Part shown: positions 1 to 7,734 of the stretch, in pieces
Layout: each line of letters begins with the position of its first letter
Position numbering within the stretch: the stretch's first letter is position 1
NCBI GenBank assembly: GCA_965216105.1
Contig: OZ244147.1
Span: forward strand, 1,240,001 to 1,304,000
Length of the DNA stretch: 64,000 nucleotides
DNA from: JAALLB01 sp017643495
Lineage (GTDB): Bacteria > Pseudomonadota > Alphaproteobacteria > Rhizobiales > Rhizobiaceae
Reading direction: 5' to 3'
Made by a program: the position numbers and the translations under genes
The notes under the pieces: generated by a model
Database searches by the model: none
Seen by the model: only the letters and a program-made list of their open reading frames with translations
What the model was told of the DNA's origin: nothing

Positions 1-2
1 AA

Positions 3-1082
3 TGGCTGAAGCAGGGTGACAGGCAGGTTTTCCGACTTTTCGGATATGCCGGAACAGGCAAAACCACATTGGCCCGACATCTGGCCGAAGGTGTTGACGG
101 CGATGTTCTCTTTGCCGCATTTACCGGAAAAGCTGCACAGGTGCTCCGGTCACGCGGGGCGAGCAAGGCTTCCACGATCCACTCACTGATCTACAGGCCG
201 CGTGGTGAGGAAACGGTGGAAGACGAGGAAACCGGCAAAACCGAAATATTGCCGACTTTCTCCCTGAACCGCCAGAGTGCCCTTTCCAAGGCGAAGCTCA
301 TCATCATTGATGAATGTTCCATGGTTGACGAGAAGCTTGGTTCCGACCTGCTTTCATTCGGCACGCCTGTTCTCGTTCTGGGAGATCCGGGGCAGTTGCC
401 GCCGGTAAGTGGCGGCGGCTTTTTTACCGAACATGAACCTGATGTCCTTCTGGAGGAAATTCACCGGCAGGCGAGGGACAACCCGATTGTCGAACTTGCC
501 CGGCAAGTGCGTGAGGGAAACCAGGTCATGATCGGTGATTATGGCGAGACTGCAAGAGTAATCCCGAAATCGGCGGTTGATGCAGAGCTCGTCCTTGATG
601 CTGACCAGGTTCTGGTGGGGACGAACAGGACCCGGCGGCGCTATAATGAGCGGCTTCGCGAACTCAAGGGGTTTGACGGGCCATTGCCTGCGGCGGGCGA
701 CAAGCTGGTATGTCTTCGCAATGATCCGGCCAAGGGGTTGTTGAACGGTTCGCTCTGGCAGGTCACGAGTGCTGCCCGGACCGTCAAGCCGGCGTTGAAT
801 GTTCTCATCCGCTCGGAAGATGAAGGCGTGGAACGCTATTCGGCCAAGGTAAAGCTGCTCAAGGCGGCGTTCGAGGAGCCGGAAAGGGAGATTCCATGGC
901 GGCTCAAAAGGCGGCATGATGATTTTGACTACGGGTATGCACTGACCGTTCACAAAGCCCAGGGCTCGCAGTGGGACAAGGTTGTGCTGTTTGATGAAAG
1001 CTATGCGTTCCGGGAACACAGGGACCGCTGGCTGTACACTGCCATTACCCGAGCGGCAGAGACGCTGACAATCGTGAAATAG
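3..1082 (+). CDS. RecD-like ATP-dependent DNA helicase, 5' end outside window
   Basis: The reading frame is open from the first bases of the window, so the start lies upstream; about 359 residues are visible. Superfamily 1B helicase motifs appear in order: Walker A GYAGTGKTT at 42-68, Walker B IIIDECSMVD near 298-330, motif III GDPGQLPPV near 382, and the C-terminal UvrD_C_2 block with YALTVHKAQGSQWD near 938 and LYTAITRA near 1033. Such stand-alone RecD-like (RecD2 or Dda-type) ATPases unwind DNA in the 5'-3' direction during repair or recombination. No RecB or RecC genes are visible. The family is clear from the motifs; the exact cellular role is inferred. A 7-bp hairpin follows the stop. 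Confidence 0.88.
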   Translation, partial: WLKQGDRQVFRLFGYAGTGKTTLARHLAEGVDGDVLFAAFTGKAAQVLRSRGASKASTIHSLIYRPRGEETVEDEETGKTEILPTFSLNRQSALSKAKLIIIDECSMVDEKLGSDLLSFGTPVLVLGDPGQLPPVSGGGFFTEHEPDVLLEEIHRQARDNPIVELARQVREGNQVMIGDYGETARVIPKSAVDAELVLDADQVLVGTNRTRRRYNERLRELKGFDGPLPAAGDKLVCLRNDPAKGLLNGSLWQVTSAARTVKPALNVLIRSEDEGVERYSAKVKLLKAAFEEPEREIPWRLKRRHDDFDYGYALTVHKAQGSQWDKVVLFDESYAFREHRDRWLYTAITRAAETLTIVK

Positions 1083-1129
1083 CGTTTTCAGCGCTCTTCC
1101 GGACCGGCACCAGGTGAAATTAATTAACG

Positions 1130-1148
1130 CCTGAAACATTTTTTCAGG
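1130..1148 (+). terminator. Weak hairpin after the helicase gene
   Basis: CCTGAAA (1130-1136) pairs with TTTCAGG (1142-1148) across a five-base loop. There is no T tract after it, so termination is uncertain. It lies between the helicase stop and the histidine kinase start. Confidence 0.3.
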
Positions 1149-1202
1149 GATTGTTAACCACGTTTACCTAATGCTTCACTGTGCAGTTGAGGTTGGTGCG
1201 GC

Positions 1203-3887
1203 ATGTCATACAAGGGCAAAACAAAACGAATGCTGGTGCAGTGGTGCATCCGCTTTTGCTATCTGGGTTCGCTCATTGTCATTGGGCTGATTTGCACCAA
1301 ATTTTATATAGACCAGCTCAATACTGCCGAAAAAACCAAGCAAGTTTCCCTGTTAAGCGAGCAACTGATTGCGCTCGACAGCTCCGTCAAGACCCTTGCA
1401 ATCAAGTCAGACCGCATTGCCGAGGAAACTCCCCCCAAACTTGAAGACCCGTTTGCAATAACTGTTTTGAGCGGGAAAACCCGTTCCGAGCGAATTCGCA
1501 TACTCAGAACATTCAAGCCTTTACCGGAAATTCTGCCGTTCCAGAAAACACTTACATTCTACCAGTCCGCAGGACAGGTGGAACTGCAAAAATTCCGGGA
1601 ATTGTGGGCGAATACCGACCCGGTCCTGACAGACAAGATCATACGCACGTCGCGCTACATGACGAGCGAAGATCCGTTTCACAACTTTGCGACAGCGCTC
1701 AACCATCAGGAAGTACACAATGCCAGGTTCCCCAGCAATATCCACTGGGCAGCCAAGACAATCTCGGAAAGTTATCAGAACCAGATTACCGATATAAACC
1801 AGCACATTAAAAAGTCCTTGCTGGAATATGAGAAAAGCCTGAGCAAGGAATTGTCTGTGATGCTCGGTGATTTTCTGACATTGGCATTCGTGGCACTCGC
1901 GTTCTTCGGGCTGTTTGTTTTCCTGCCGCTGGATTATGCGATGAGCAAGCTCATCAAGAGCGTCATTGAGAAAACCGAATATGCCAGGCAGCAAACACTG
2001 AAGGCCCAAAGTGCAGACCGGGCCAAATCCGAGTTTCTGGCCAATATGAGTCACGAGATCAGAACGCCGATGAACGGTGTGATGGGAATGGCTGAACTGC
2101 TGATCAAGACCGACCTCAACCACAAGCAGAAAACATTTGCCGACATCATCGTAAAATCCGGGTCGGCCCTGCTGACGATCATCAATGACATTCTCGACTT
2201 TTCCAAGATTGACGCAGGGCAACTGGAACTGGATCCGGCTCCCTTCCGTCTTGCAGACGCGATTGAGGACGTGGCAACGCTCGTTTCGTCAAAAGTTGCC
2301 GAAAAGGATCTGGAACTTGCTGTACGGATTTCTTCCGAGCTTCCCAAAATGGTCGTTGGAGACGTCGGGCGTATCCGGCAGATTGCCACCAACCTGATCG
2401 GTAATGCGGTAAAGTTTACCGAAGAGGGGCACGTGCTGATTGAGGTCACCGGATCAGTTGATGACCGGGTGGCCCATTTGCGTTTTTCCGTTCAGGACAC
2501 AGGCATCGGTATCAGTGAAGACAAATGCGCTAGCATTTTCGAAAAGTTTAGCCAGGTGGATGAAAGTGCCACGCGCCGTCATGAAGGAACCGGTCTCGGG
2601 CTGGCTATTTCCTCGGCCCTGGTGGAGTTGATGAAGGGCAAGATCGGCGTAACATCACGGCCGGGTGAGGGGTCTGATTTCTGGTTTGAAATCGATCTCC
2701 CGGTGCATGGTGACGACATGCAAACGAAATCTGCCCCGATTGATGTCTCCGGTGCCCGAATACTTATCGTTGACGATAACGAGATCAACCGTTCAATCAT
2801 GACTGAAAACATGATCGAGTGGAATTTCGACAGTGCTGCTGCTGCGAGCGCCCGGGAAGCGCTTGTGGTAATGAGGGCAATGGCTGCACAGGGCATTGAG
2901 CTTGATTGTGTGATAATCGACAATCACCTGTCAGACATGAGCGGTAGTGAACTGGCCGTTGAAATAAGGGCTGATGAGCTGCTTGCCAAGCTGCCGGTTA
3001 TCATACTGACCTCAGTCGACCAGACAGAAAACGGTGAGAATTTTTCTGCCCTCGCAATACAGGGACATTTGCTGAAACCGGTGCGTGCGTCTTTGTTGCT
3101 GGATACAATCGTCAGTGTTTTGAAAGATGCGCGATCCGATTCAAGTGACATGATCAATGCCGTTGAAACCGCACGCTTGATGGGAAGCAGCGAAACCGGT
3201 GCGCCTGAGAACAACGCGATGGGTGACAAGCACGTTGAAAGCGTCCGGATTGAGCCGGTCGGTCTGAAACCCTTCGGTCTTGACGCAACAACAGACGCTA
3301 CGGTTTCCGGGCCAGTTCATCCTGAACCCAAACCACTACCGGTTCTCGAAGTCCAACAGCCGGTTGTTGTTGAGCCAGCAGTCGAACCCGAACAAGCGGA
3401 ACTGCAGCCTCAAGCGGAAGCAACGGGGTCATCTGAAGTTGTTGATATTGAGAGCCGCAAAGTACCGCAAAAGAAGTCCAGGATCGATGTGCTGATAGCG
3501 GAAGACAATGAAGTCAACCAGATTGTGTTCAGGCAAATTCTTGAAGACACAGGTTACAATTTCCTGATTGCGAACAACGGCCGGGAAGCGCTTGAACTGT
3601 ACAAGAAGCATGAGCCGGTCGTCATTTGCATGGATGTTTCGATGCCGGAAATGAACGGACATGAGGCAACACGGGCAATTCGCGCGATTGAGGCGCCGAT
3701 TGGCAAGCACACGCCGATCATCGGTGTTACGGCCCATGCCATCAAGGGCGACAGGGACAAGTGCCTGGAAGCAGGTATGGATGATTATCTCTCCAAGCCG
3801 GTGTCACCGGACAAACTTGAAGAAAAAGTGCATCGCTGGATGCGGCAGGGCAAGAAAAACGAAGAGGCAAAAGTTGCCACCGGCTGA
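1203..3887 (+). CDS. Hybrid sensor histidine kinase with two receiver domains
   Basis: An 894-residue membrane-bound hybrid kinase. Hydrophobic segments at about 12-34 and 222-243 flank a periplasmic sensing region of roughly 185 residues that I do not recognise. The HisKA box holds His284 in HEIRTPMNG. The HATPase domain shows the N box NLIGNAVKF near 397, DTGIGI near 432 and GTGLGLAIS near 462. Two receiver domains follow, about 518-640 with acceptor Asp573 and about 761-880 with acceptor Asp811; each keeps its acidic pair and late Lys. A Pro/Glu-rich linker (about 695-755) separates them. No Hpt domain or partner regulator is nearby, so the phosphorelay must continue elsewhere. The ribosome site is weak, so the start is moderately sure. 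Confidence 0.9.
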   Translation: MSYKGKTKRMLVQWCIRFCYLGSLIVIGLICTKFYIDQLNTAEKTKQVSLLSEQLIALDSSVKTLAIKSDRIAEETPPKLEDPFAITVLSGKTRSERIRILRTFKPLPEILPFQKTLTFYQSAGQVELQKFRELWANTDPVLTDKIIRTSRYMTSEDPFHNFATALNHQEVHNARFPSNIHWAAKTISESYQNQITDINQHIKKSLLEYEKSLSKELSVMLGDFLTLAFVALAFFGLFVFLPLDYAMSKLIKSVIEKTEYARQQTLKAQSADRAKSEFLANMSHEIRTPMNGVMGMAELLIKTDLNHKQKTFADIIVKSGSALLTIINDILDFSKIDAGQLELDPAPFRLADAIEDVATLVSSKVAEKDLELAVRISSELPKMVVGDVGRIRQIATNLIGNAVKFTEEGHVLIEVTGSVDDRVAHLRFSVQDTGIGISEDKCASIFEKFSQVDESATRRHEGTGLGLAISSALVELMKGKIGVTSRPGEGSDFWFEIDLPVHGDDMQTKSAPIDVSGARILIVDDNEINRSIMTENMIEWNFDSAAAASAREALVVMRAMAAQGIELDCVIIDNHLSDMSGSELAVEIRADELLAKLPVIILTSVDQTENGENFSALAIQGHLLKPVRASLLLDTIVSVLKDARSDSSDMINAVETARLMGSSETGAPENNAMGDKHVESVRIEPVGLKPFGLDATTDATVSGPVHPEPKPLPVLEVQQPVVVEPAVEPEQAELQPQAEATGSSEVVDIESRKVPQKKSRIDVLIAEDNEVNQIVFRQILEDTGYNFLIANNGREALELYKKHEPVVICMDVSMPEMNGHEATRAIRAIEAPIGKHTPIIGVTAHAIKGDRDKCLEAGMDDYLSKPVSPDKLEEKVHRWMRQGKKNEEAKVATG

Positions 3888-3950
3888 ACTTCCGGTCTCG
3901 TTACTGACTGTCTTTCTCAAACGCATGACAGTCTGACAAATTGAGTGTCA

Positions 3951-3983
3951 TTGGCAATTGCAATTGTCCCGATAAATTGCCAA
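3951..3983. promoter_or_regulatory. Inverted repeat upstream of pdxJ
   Basis: TTGGCAATT (3951-3959) and AATTGCCAA (3975-3983) form a perfect 9-bp inverted repeat with a 15-base spacer, ending 37 bases before the pdxJ start. It could be an operator or a leader hairpin. No T tract follows, so it does not look like a terminator. Confidence 0.3.
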
Positions 3984-4020
3984 GCATGAACCGGTACAGT
4001 CCAGGTTCCGGAAATTCGCC

Positions 4021-4785
4021 ATGCCAACCAAACTATCCGTCAATCTCAATGCCGTTGCCCTGTTGCGCAATCGTCGGGATTTGCCCTGGCCGAGTGTAAC
4101 GGGGCTGGGGCTTGCTGCCCTTCAGGCCGGAGCGCATGGCCTGACGGTTCATCCAAGGCCCGATGAGCGTCATACACGATTTTCAGACCTGCCTGACTTG
4201 CGAGCCCTCATTGATGATGAAGCCCCGGAGGCGGAGTTCAATATCGAGGGATACCCTACCGATGAATTCCTGGAGCTTTGCGAAGCAAATGCACCTGAAC
4301 AAGTCACACTCGTGCCCGATGAACCAGGGCAGGCAACTTCGGATCATGGCTGGGATTTTGAAGGGAAGGGCAATTTTCTACGCGATTGTGTTCAGAGGTT
4401 GAAAAGTCATGGTTTTCGCGTGTCGCTGTTCTGTGATCCGGATGCAAGCGAAGCAATGGTGGACGCGGCTGCACAAACCGGTGCGGACCGGATAGAGCTC
4501 TACACCGGGCCCTATGGCAGTTGCCACGATGATGCTGATGCTGCGAAACGGGCGCTCGAAGACATTTCGCGAACGGCCCTTCATGCGGCCCGGTTTGGCC
4601 TTGATATCAATGCCGGGCATGACCTCACGGTAGAAAACCTGCCGGCGCTGGCTCGCGCTGTGCCAAATCTTGCCGAGGTTTCCATTGGTCACGGTTTGAC
4701 GGCAGATGCGCTTGAGCATGGCATGGCCGGATCAGTGAAACGTTTCCTGAATGCACTTGACCAAGCCAGTCACGGGATCGGCTAG
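4021..4785 (+). CDS. pdxJ: Pyridoxine 5'-phosphate synthase PdxJ
   Basis: A 254-residue protein of normal PdxJ length. PdxJ condenses 1-deoxy-D-xylulose 5-phosphate with 3-amino-2-oxopropyl phosphate to give pyridoxine 5'-phosphate, the last step of the DXP-dependent vitamin B6 pathway. The start LSVNLNAVALLRN, the segment GAHGLTVHPRPDERH near residue 40, VTLVPDEPG near 100 and the late INAGHDLTVENL and VSIGHGL segments are family hallmarks. These include the conserved active-site His in VHPRPDERH and the phosphate-binding Gly-rich C-terminal loop. The dgkA gene starts three bases after the stop, so the two are likely cotranscribed. Confidence 0.96.
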   Translation: MPTKLSVNLNAVALLRNRRDLPWPSVTGLGLAALQAGAHGLTVHPRPDERHTRFSDLPDLRALIDDEAPEAEFNIEGYPTDEFLELCEANAPEQVTLVPDEPGQATSDHGWDFEGKGNFLRDCVQRLKSHGFRVSLFCDPDASEAMVDAAAQTGADRIELYTGPYGSCHDDADAAKRALEDISRTALHAARFGLDINAGHDLTVENLPALARAVPNLAEVSIGHGLTADALEHGMAGSVKRFLNALDQASHGIG

Positions 4786-4788
4786 AAC

Positions 4789-5148
4789 ATGAAAAGAATC
4801 ATCGCTGCATTTTTCAACTCGGTTGCAGGGCTTCGGCACGGCTTTTCACACGAGACTGCCATACGGGAGGAGTTGATCGTGCTTGCGGTTTCAGTTCCGG
4901 TTGCTCCGCTCATTGCGCGGGATTTGTGGCACCTGCTGTTGCTCTGGTCGGTCTTGTTGCTGTTGTTGCTGACCGAGTTGCTTAATACCGGTATCGAGCA
5001 GGTTGCCAACAAGGTAACCCGTGAATACGCCGATGAAATCCGCTTTGCAAAAGATTGCGGATCTGCCGCTGTTTTGATGGCGATCCTGATCGCTGCCGGT
5101 GTCTGGGCACTGAGCCTTTCCGAATATTTCGGCTGGCTGCAAATCTGA
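4789..5148 (+). CDS. dgkA: Diacylglycerol kinase DgkA
   Basis: A 119-residue integral inner-membrane enzyme, close to the 121 residues of E. coli DgkA. It phosphorylates diacylglycerol with ATP to phosphatidic acid, recycling lipid released by envelope glycan synthesis. An amphipathic N-terminus with GLRHGFSHETAIREE is followed by three membrane segments (about 35-50, 53-68 and 95-115). The catalytic motif ELLNTGIEQVAN is near residue 64 and the KDCGSAAV segment near 85; both are standard for the family. It starts three bases after pdxJ. The acyl-CoA ligase on the opposite strand ends nine bases further on. Confidence 0.95.
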   Translation: MKRIIAAFFNSVAGLRHGFSHETAIREELIVLAVSVPVAPLIARDLWHLLLLWSVLLLLLLTELLNTGIEQVANKVTREYADEIRFAKDCGSAAVLMAILIAAGVWALSLSEYFGWLQI

Positions 5149-5156
5149 GCAACCGG

Positions 5157-6785
5157 TTACAGGGTTTTCGCCCGCTCGCGCAAAACGAACTTCTGGACCT
5201 TGCCGGTTGATGTTTTCGGCAATTCTTCAAAAACGTAATGTTTGGGGATCTTGAAACCCGCCAGTTGTGAGCGGCACCATTTGTCCAGTTCCTCGATGGT
5301 TGGTGCTTCGGCCCCGGCATTGAGTTCTATGAAGGCGCACGGCGTTTCGCCCCATTTGTCATCAGGTCGTGCGACAACGGCTGCTGCGGCAATTGCCTTG
5401 TGCTTGTAAAGCGCATCTTCCACTTCTATCGAGGAAATGTTCTCGCCGCCCGAGATGATGATGTCCTTGGAGCGGTCCTTGAGCTGAATGTAACCGTCCT
5501 CGTGCATGACACCGAGATCGCCGGTATGAAACCAGCCACCCCTGAAGGCATCTGCGGTTGCCTCACGGTTCTTGAGATAGCCTTTCATGACGACATTACC
5601 CTTCATCATGACCTCGCCAATCGTCTCGCCGTCATGCGGAACAGGTTGCATGGTTTCGGGATCAATGACATCCAGACCTTCCAGCGCCGAATACCGAACG
5701 CCTTGCCGCGCCTTCATTCCGGCTTGTGCGGCACTGTCCAGTTCATCCCATTCGATGTGCCAGTCGTTGACCACGGCAGGGCCGTAGCTTTCTGTCAGTC
5801 CGTAAAGGTGGGTCACGCTGAAACCGGCATCCTTCATCGCTGCGAGCACGGCTTCGGGAGGGGGAGCTGCAGCGGTGAAAAACTCGACAACATGGGGCAG
5901 TTCCCGCTTGTCTTCGTCCGACGCTGAAAGCAGGGTCGACATGACAATGGGCGCACCGCACATGTGTGTAACCTTGTGGTCTGCGATACTGTCCCACATC
6001 GGTTTTTGGCGAACGGCGCGCAGGCATACATGGGTGCCGACAATTGCTGACAAGGTCCACGGAAAGCACCAGCCATTGCAGTGGAACATCGGAAGGGTCC
6101 ACAGGTATACCGAGTGTTTCGGCATGGAAGCCGTGAGTGCATTGCCTTGGGCCAGCAGAGATGCCCCGCGATGGTGATATACCACGCCTTTCGGATTGCC
6201 CGTTGTTCCGGATGTATAGTTGAGGGAAATCGCATCCCATTCATCTTTCGGCATCAGCCATTCGAATTCCGGATCACCGGCGGCAATGAAGTCTTCGTAT
6301 TCGGTTTCGCCAAGCCGCTCGCCATCGCCAGAAAATTCAGGGTCGGCATAGTCAATCACCAGCGGTTTCACACCTGCCTTCTCGAGGGCCGACTTGATGG
6401 TGGGCGAGAATTCGGTGTCCGTGATCAGCAACTTGCTTTCGGCATGATCAAGCTGAAAGGCAATAATGTCTGCATCAAGCCGTGTGTTCATCGAGTGGAG
6501 TACAGCTCCGGTCATCGGTACGCCGTAATGGGCTTCGAGCATGGCCGGGGTATTGGAAAGCATCACGGATACCGTATCGCCCCGGCCAATTCCTTCCTGT
6601 GAGAGACGGGAAGCAAGTTGTCGTGAGCGGGCATAGAAGTCCTTGTAACTTCTGCGAAGCGAACCGTGAATGATTGCGGTATGTTCGGGGAAAACGCTGG
6701 CGGCGCGTTCGAGAAAGGTGAGGGGGGTCAGTGGCTGGTAATTGGCGTTGTTGCGTTCCAGGTCCTGATTGAAAATATTGGTCAT
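5157..6785 (-). CDS. AMP-forming acyl-CoA ligase
   Basis: A 542-residue ANL-superfamily adenylating enzyme that activates a carboxylic acid to acyl-AMP and then acyl-CoA. Visible motifs are YTSGTTGNPKG (P-loop, about 190), LYGLTESYGP (A5-type, about 325), WFHTGDLG (about 418), DRSKDIIISGGENIS (A8 hinge, about 432) and the catalytic Lys of KTSTGKVQK near the C-terminus. The overall type matches medium-chain or aromatic acyl-CoA synthetases. The substrate cannot be read from sequence. A crotonase-fold gene lies 79 bases upstream on the same strand and may be cotranscribed, which hints at fatty or aromatic acid catabolism. Confidence 0.9.
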   Translation of the reverse strand: MTNIFNQDLERNNANYQPLTPLTFLERAASVFPEHTAIIHGSLRRSYKDFYARSRQLASRLSQEGIGRGDTVSVMLSNTPAMLEAHYGVPMTGAVLHSMNTRLDADIIAFQLDHAESKLLITDTEFSPTIKSALEKAGVKPLVIDYADPEFSGDGERLGETEYEDFIAAGDPEFEWLMPKDEWDAISLNYTSGTTGNPKGVVYHHRGASLLAQGNALTASMPKHSVYLWTLPMFHCNGWCFPWTLSAIVGTHVCLRAVRQKPMWDSIADHKVTHMCGAPIVMSTLLSASDEDKRELPHVVEFFTAAAPPPEAVLAAMKDAGFSVTHLYGLTESYGPAVVNDWHIEWDELDSAAQAGMKARQGVRYSALEGLDVIDPETMQPVPHDGETIGEVMMKGNVVMKGYLKNREATADAFRGGWFHTGDLGVMHEDGYIQLKDRSKDIIISGGENISSIEVEDALYKHKAIAAAAVVARPDDKWGETPCAFIELNAGAEAPTIEELDKWCRSQLAGFKIPKHYVFEELPKTSTGKVQKFVLRERAKTL

Positions 6786-6864
6786 TGCACTCCCCGCTTA
6801 TATTCTCTGCACGGGCAAACCAGAAAACAGCTCCCTTCGCAAGCAAGAGCAGTGTCGGGGTGCA

Positions 6865-7662
6865 TCATTCGTGTTGCCAGTGCGGTTCCCGCTTCTCGAG
6901 AAATGCATTGATGCCTTCTTCCGCATCGCGTTGCAACATGTTCTCAACCATCACTTGTGCGCAATATTCATATGCTTCCTGCAGGGGCATTTCAGCCTGC
7001 CGGTAAAATGCCTGTTTGCCGGTTTTCACGATAGCTGCAGATTTGGCGATAATCAGGTCTGTGAACGACTTGACCCTTGGTTCGACTTCGTCAGCAGGTA
7101 CCGCACAATTCACCAGCCCGATCTTTTCCGCATGTCTGGCTGATGCAGCTTCGCCGGTCAGCAGCATTTCCATTGCATGCTTGTTTGATACATTTCTGGA
7201 CAAGGCGACCATCGGTGTGGAGCAGAACAGGCCGAGATTGACTCCGGGAGTGATGAATTTCGCGTCTTCGCTTGCGACCGCCAGGTCACAACTTGCCACA
7301 AGTTGGCAGCCGGCGGCCGTGGCAGTGCCGTGAACCGCCGCGATCACAGGCACGCGGTGGGTTACGATCTGCTGCATCATCGCCGAACACGCCCTCATGG
7401 TCCGGTCAAAAAAGGCCCGTCCCCGGTCTGGCTGGTTCCTGGCAGCCGTCATTTCCTTGAGATCATGTCCGGCTGAGAAAACCGGCCCCTCCCCACGAAT
7501 GACAATTGCGCGGACATTCTTGTCGCGGTCCGCTTGTTCAAGTGCCCCACCAATGGCTTCGATCATGGCAATCGAAAGGGCATTCCTGCTGGCCGGGTTG
7601 GCAAGGGTGATGTGACAGACATGGTCTTCCGTCTTCGTGTGAAGAGGGGCATTCCCGGCCAT
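6865..7662 (-). CDS. Crotonase-fold protein lacking catalytic glutamates (ECHDC3-like)
   Basis: 265 residues from the ATG at 7662, which has AAGGAG upstream; an ORF extension to 7809 lacks crotonase homology. The oxyanion-hole segment SAGHDLKEM (about 63-71) and the CoA-binding core AAGCQLVASCDLA (about 117-129) identify the fold. At the two places where enoyl-CoA hydratase carries its catalytic Glu (rat Glu144 and Glu164) this protein has Gln120 and Gly140. The GLFCSTPMVAL segment resembles the ECHDC3 branch. Hydratase activity is therefore doubtful; another crotonase reaction or a non-catalytic role is possible. It lies just upstream of the acyl-CoA ligase gene and is divergent from the DctB-like kinase. 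Confidence 0.85.
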   Translation of the reverse strand: MAGNAPLHTKTEDHVCHITLANPASRNALSIAMIEAIGGALEQADRDKNVRAIVIRGEGPVFSAGHDLKEMTAARNQPDRGRAFFDRTMRACSAMMQQIVTHRVPVIAAVHGTATAAGCQLVASCDLAVASEDAKFITPGVNLGLFCSTPMVALSRNVSNKHAMEMLLTGEAASARHAEKIGLVNCAVPADEVEPRVKSFTDLIIAKSAAIVKTGKQAFYRQAEMPLQEAYEYCAQVMVENMLQRDAEEGINAFLEKREPHWQHE

Positions 7663-7734
7663 GATTACGTTCTCCTTGATCAGTTTGTACAAATTAGAAT
7701 AGGGTTGCTGTCTGGAGGAGTAAACACGCTTTCC

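Noticed and set aside
354..1139. Minus-strand ORF opposite the helicase
   Set aside because: Shadow frame of a gene with complete helicase motifs.
5157..7662. DMSP demethylation pair dmdB-dmdD
   Set aside because: The ligase does not look like characterised DmdB at its N-terminus, and the crotonase lacks both catalytic glutamates. No dmdA or dmdC is nearby.
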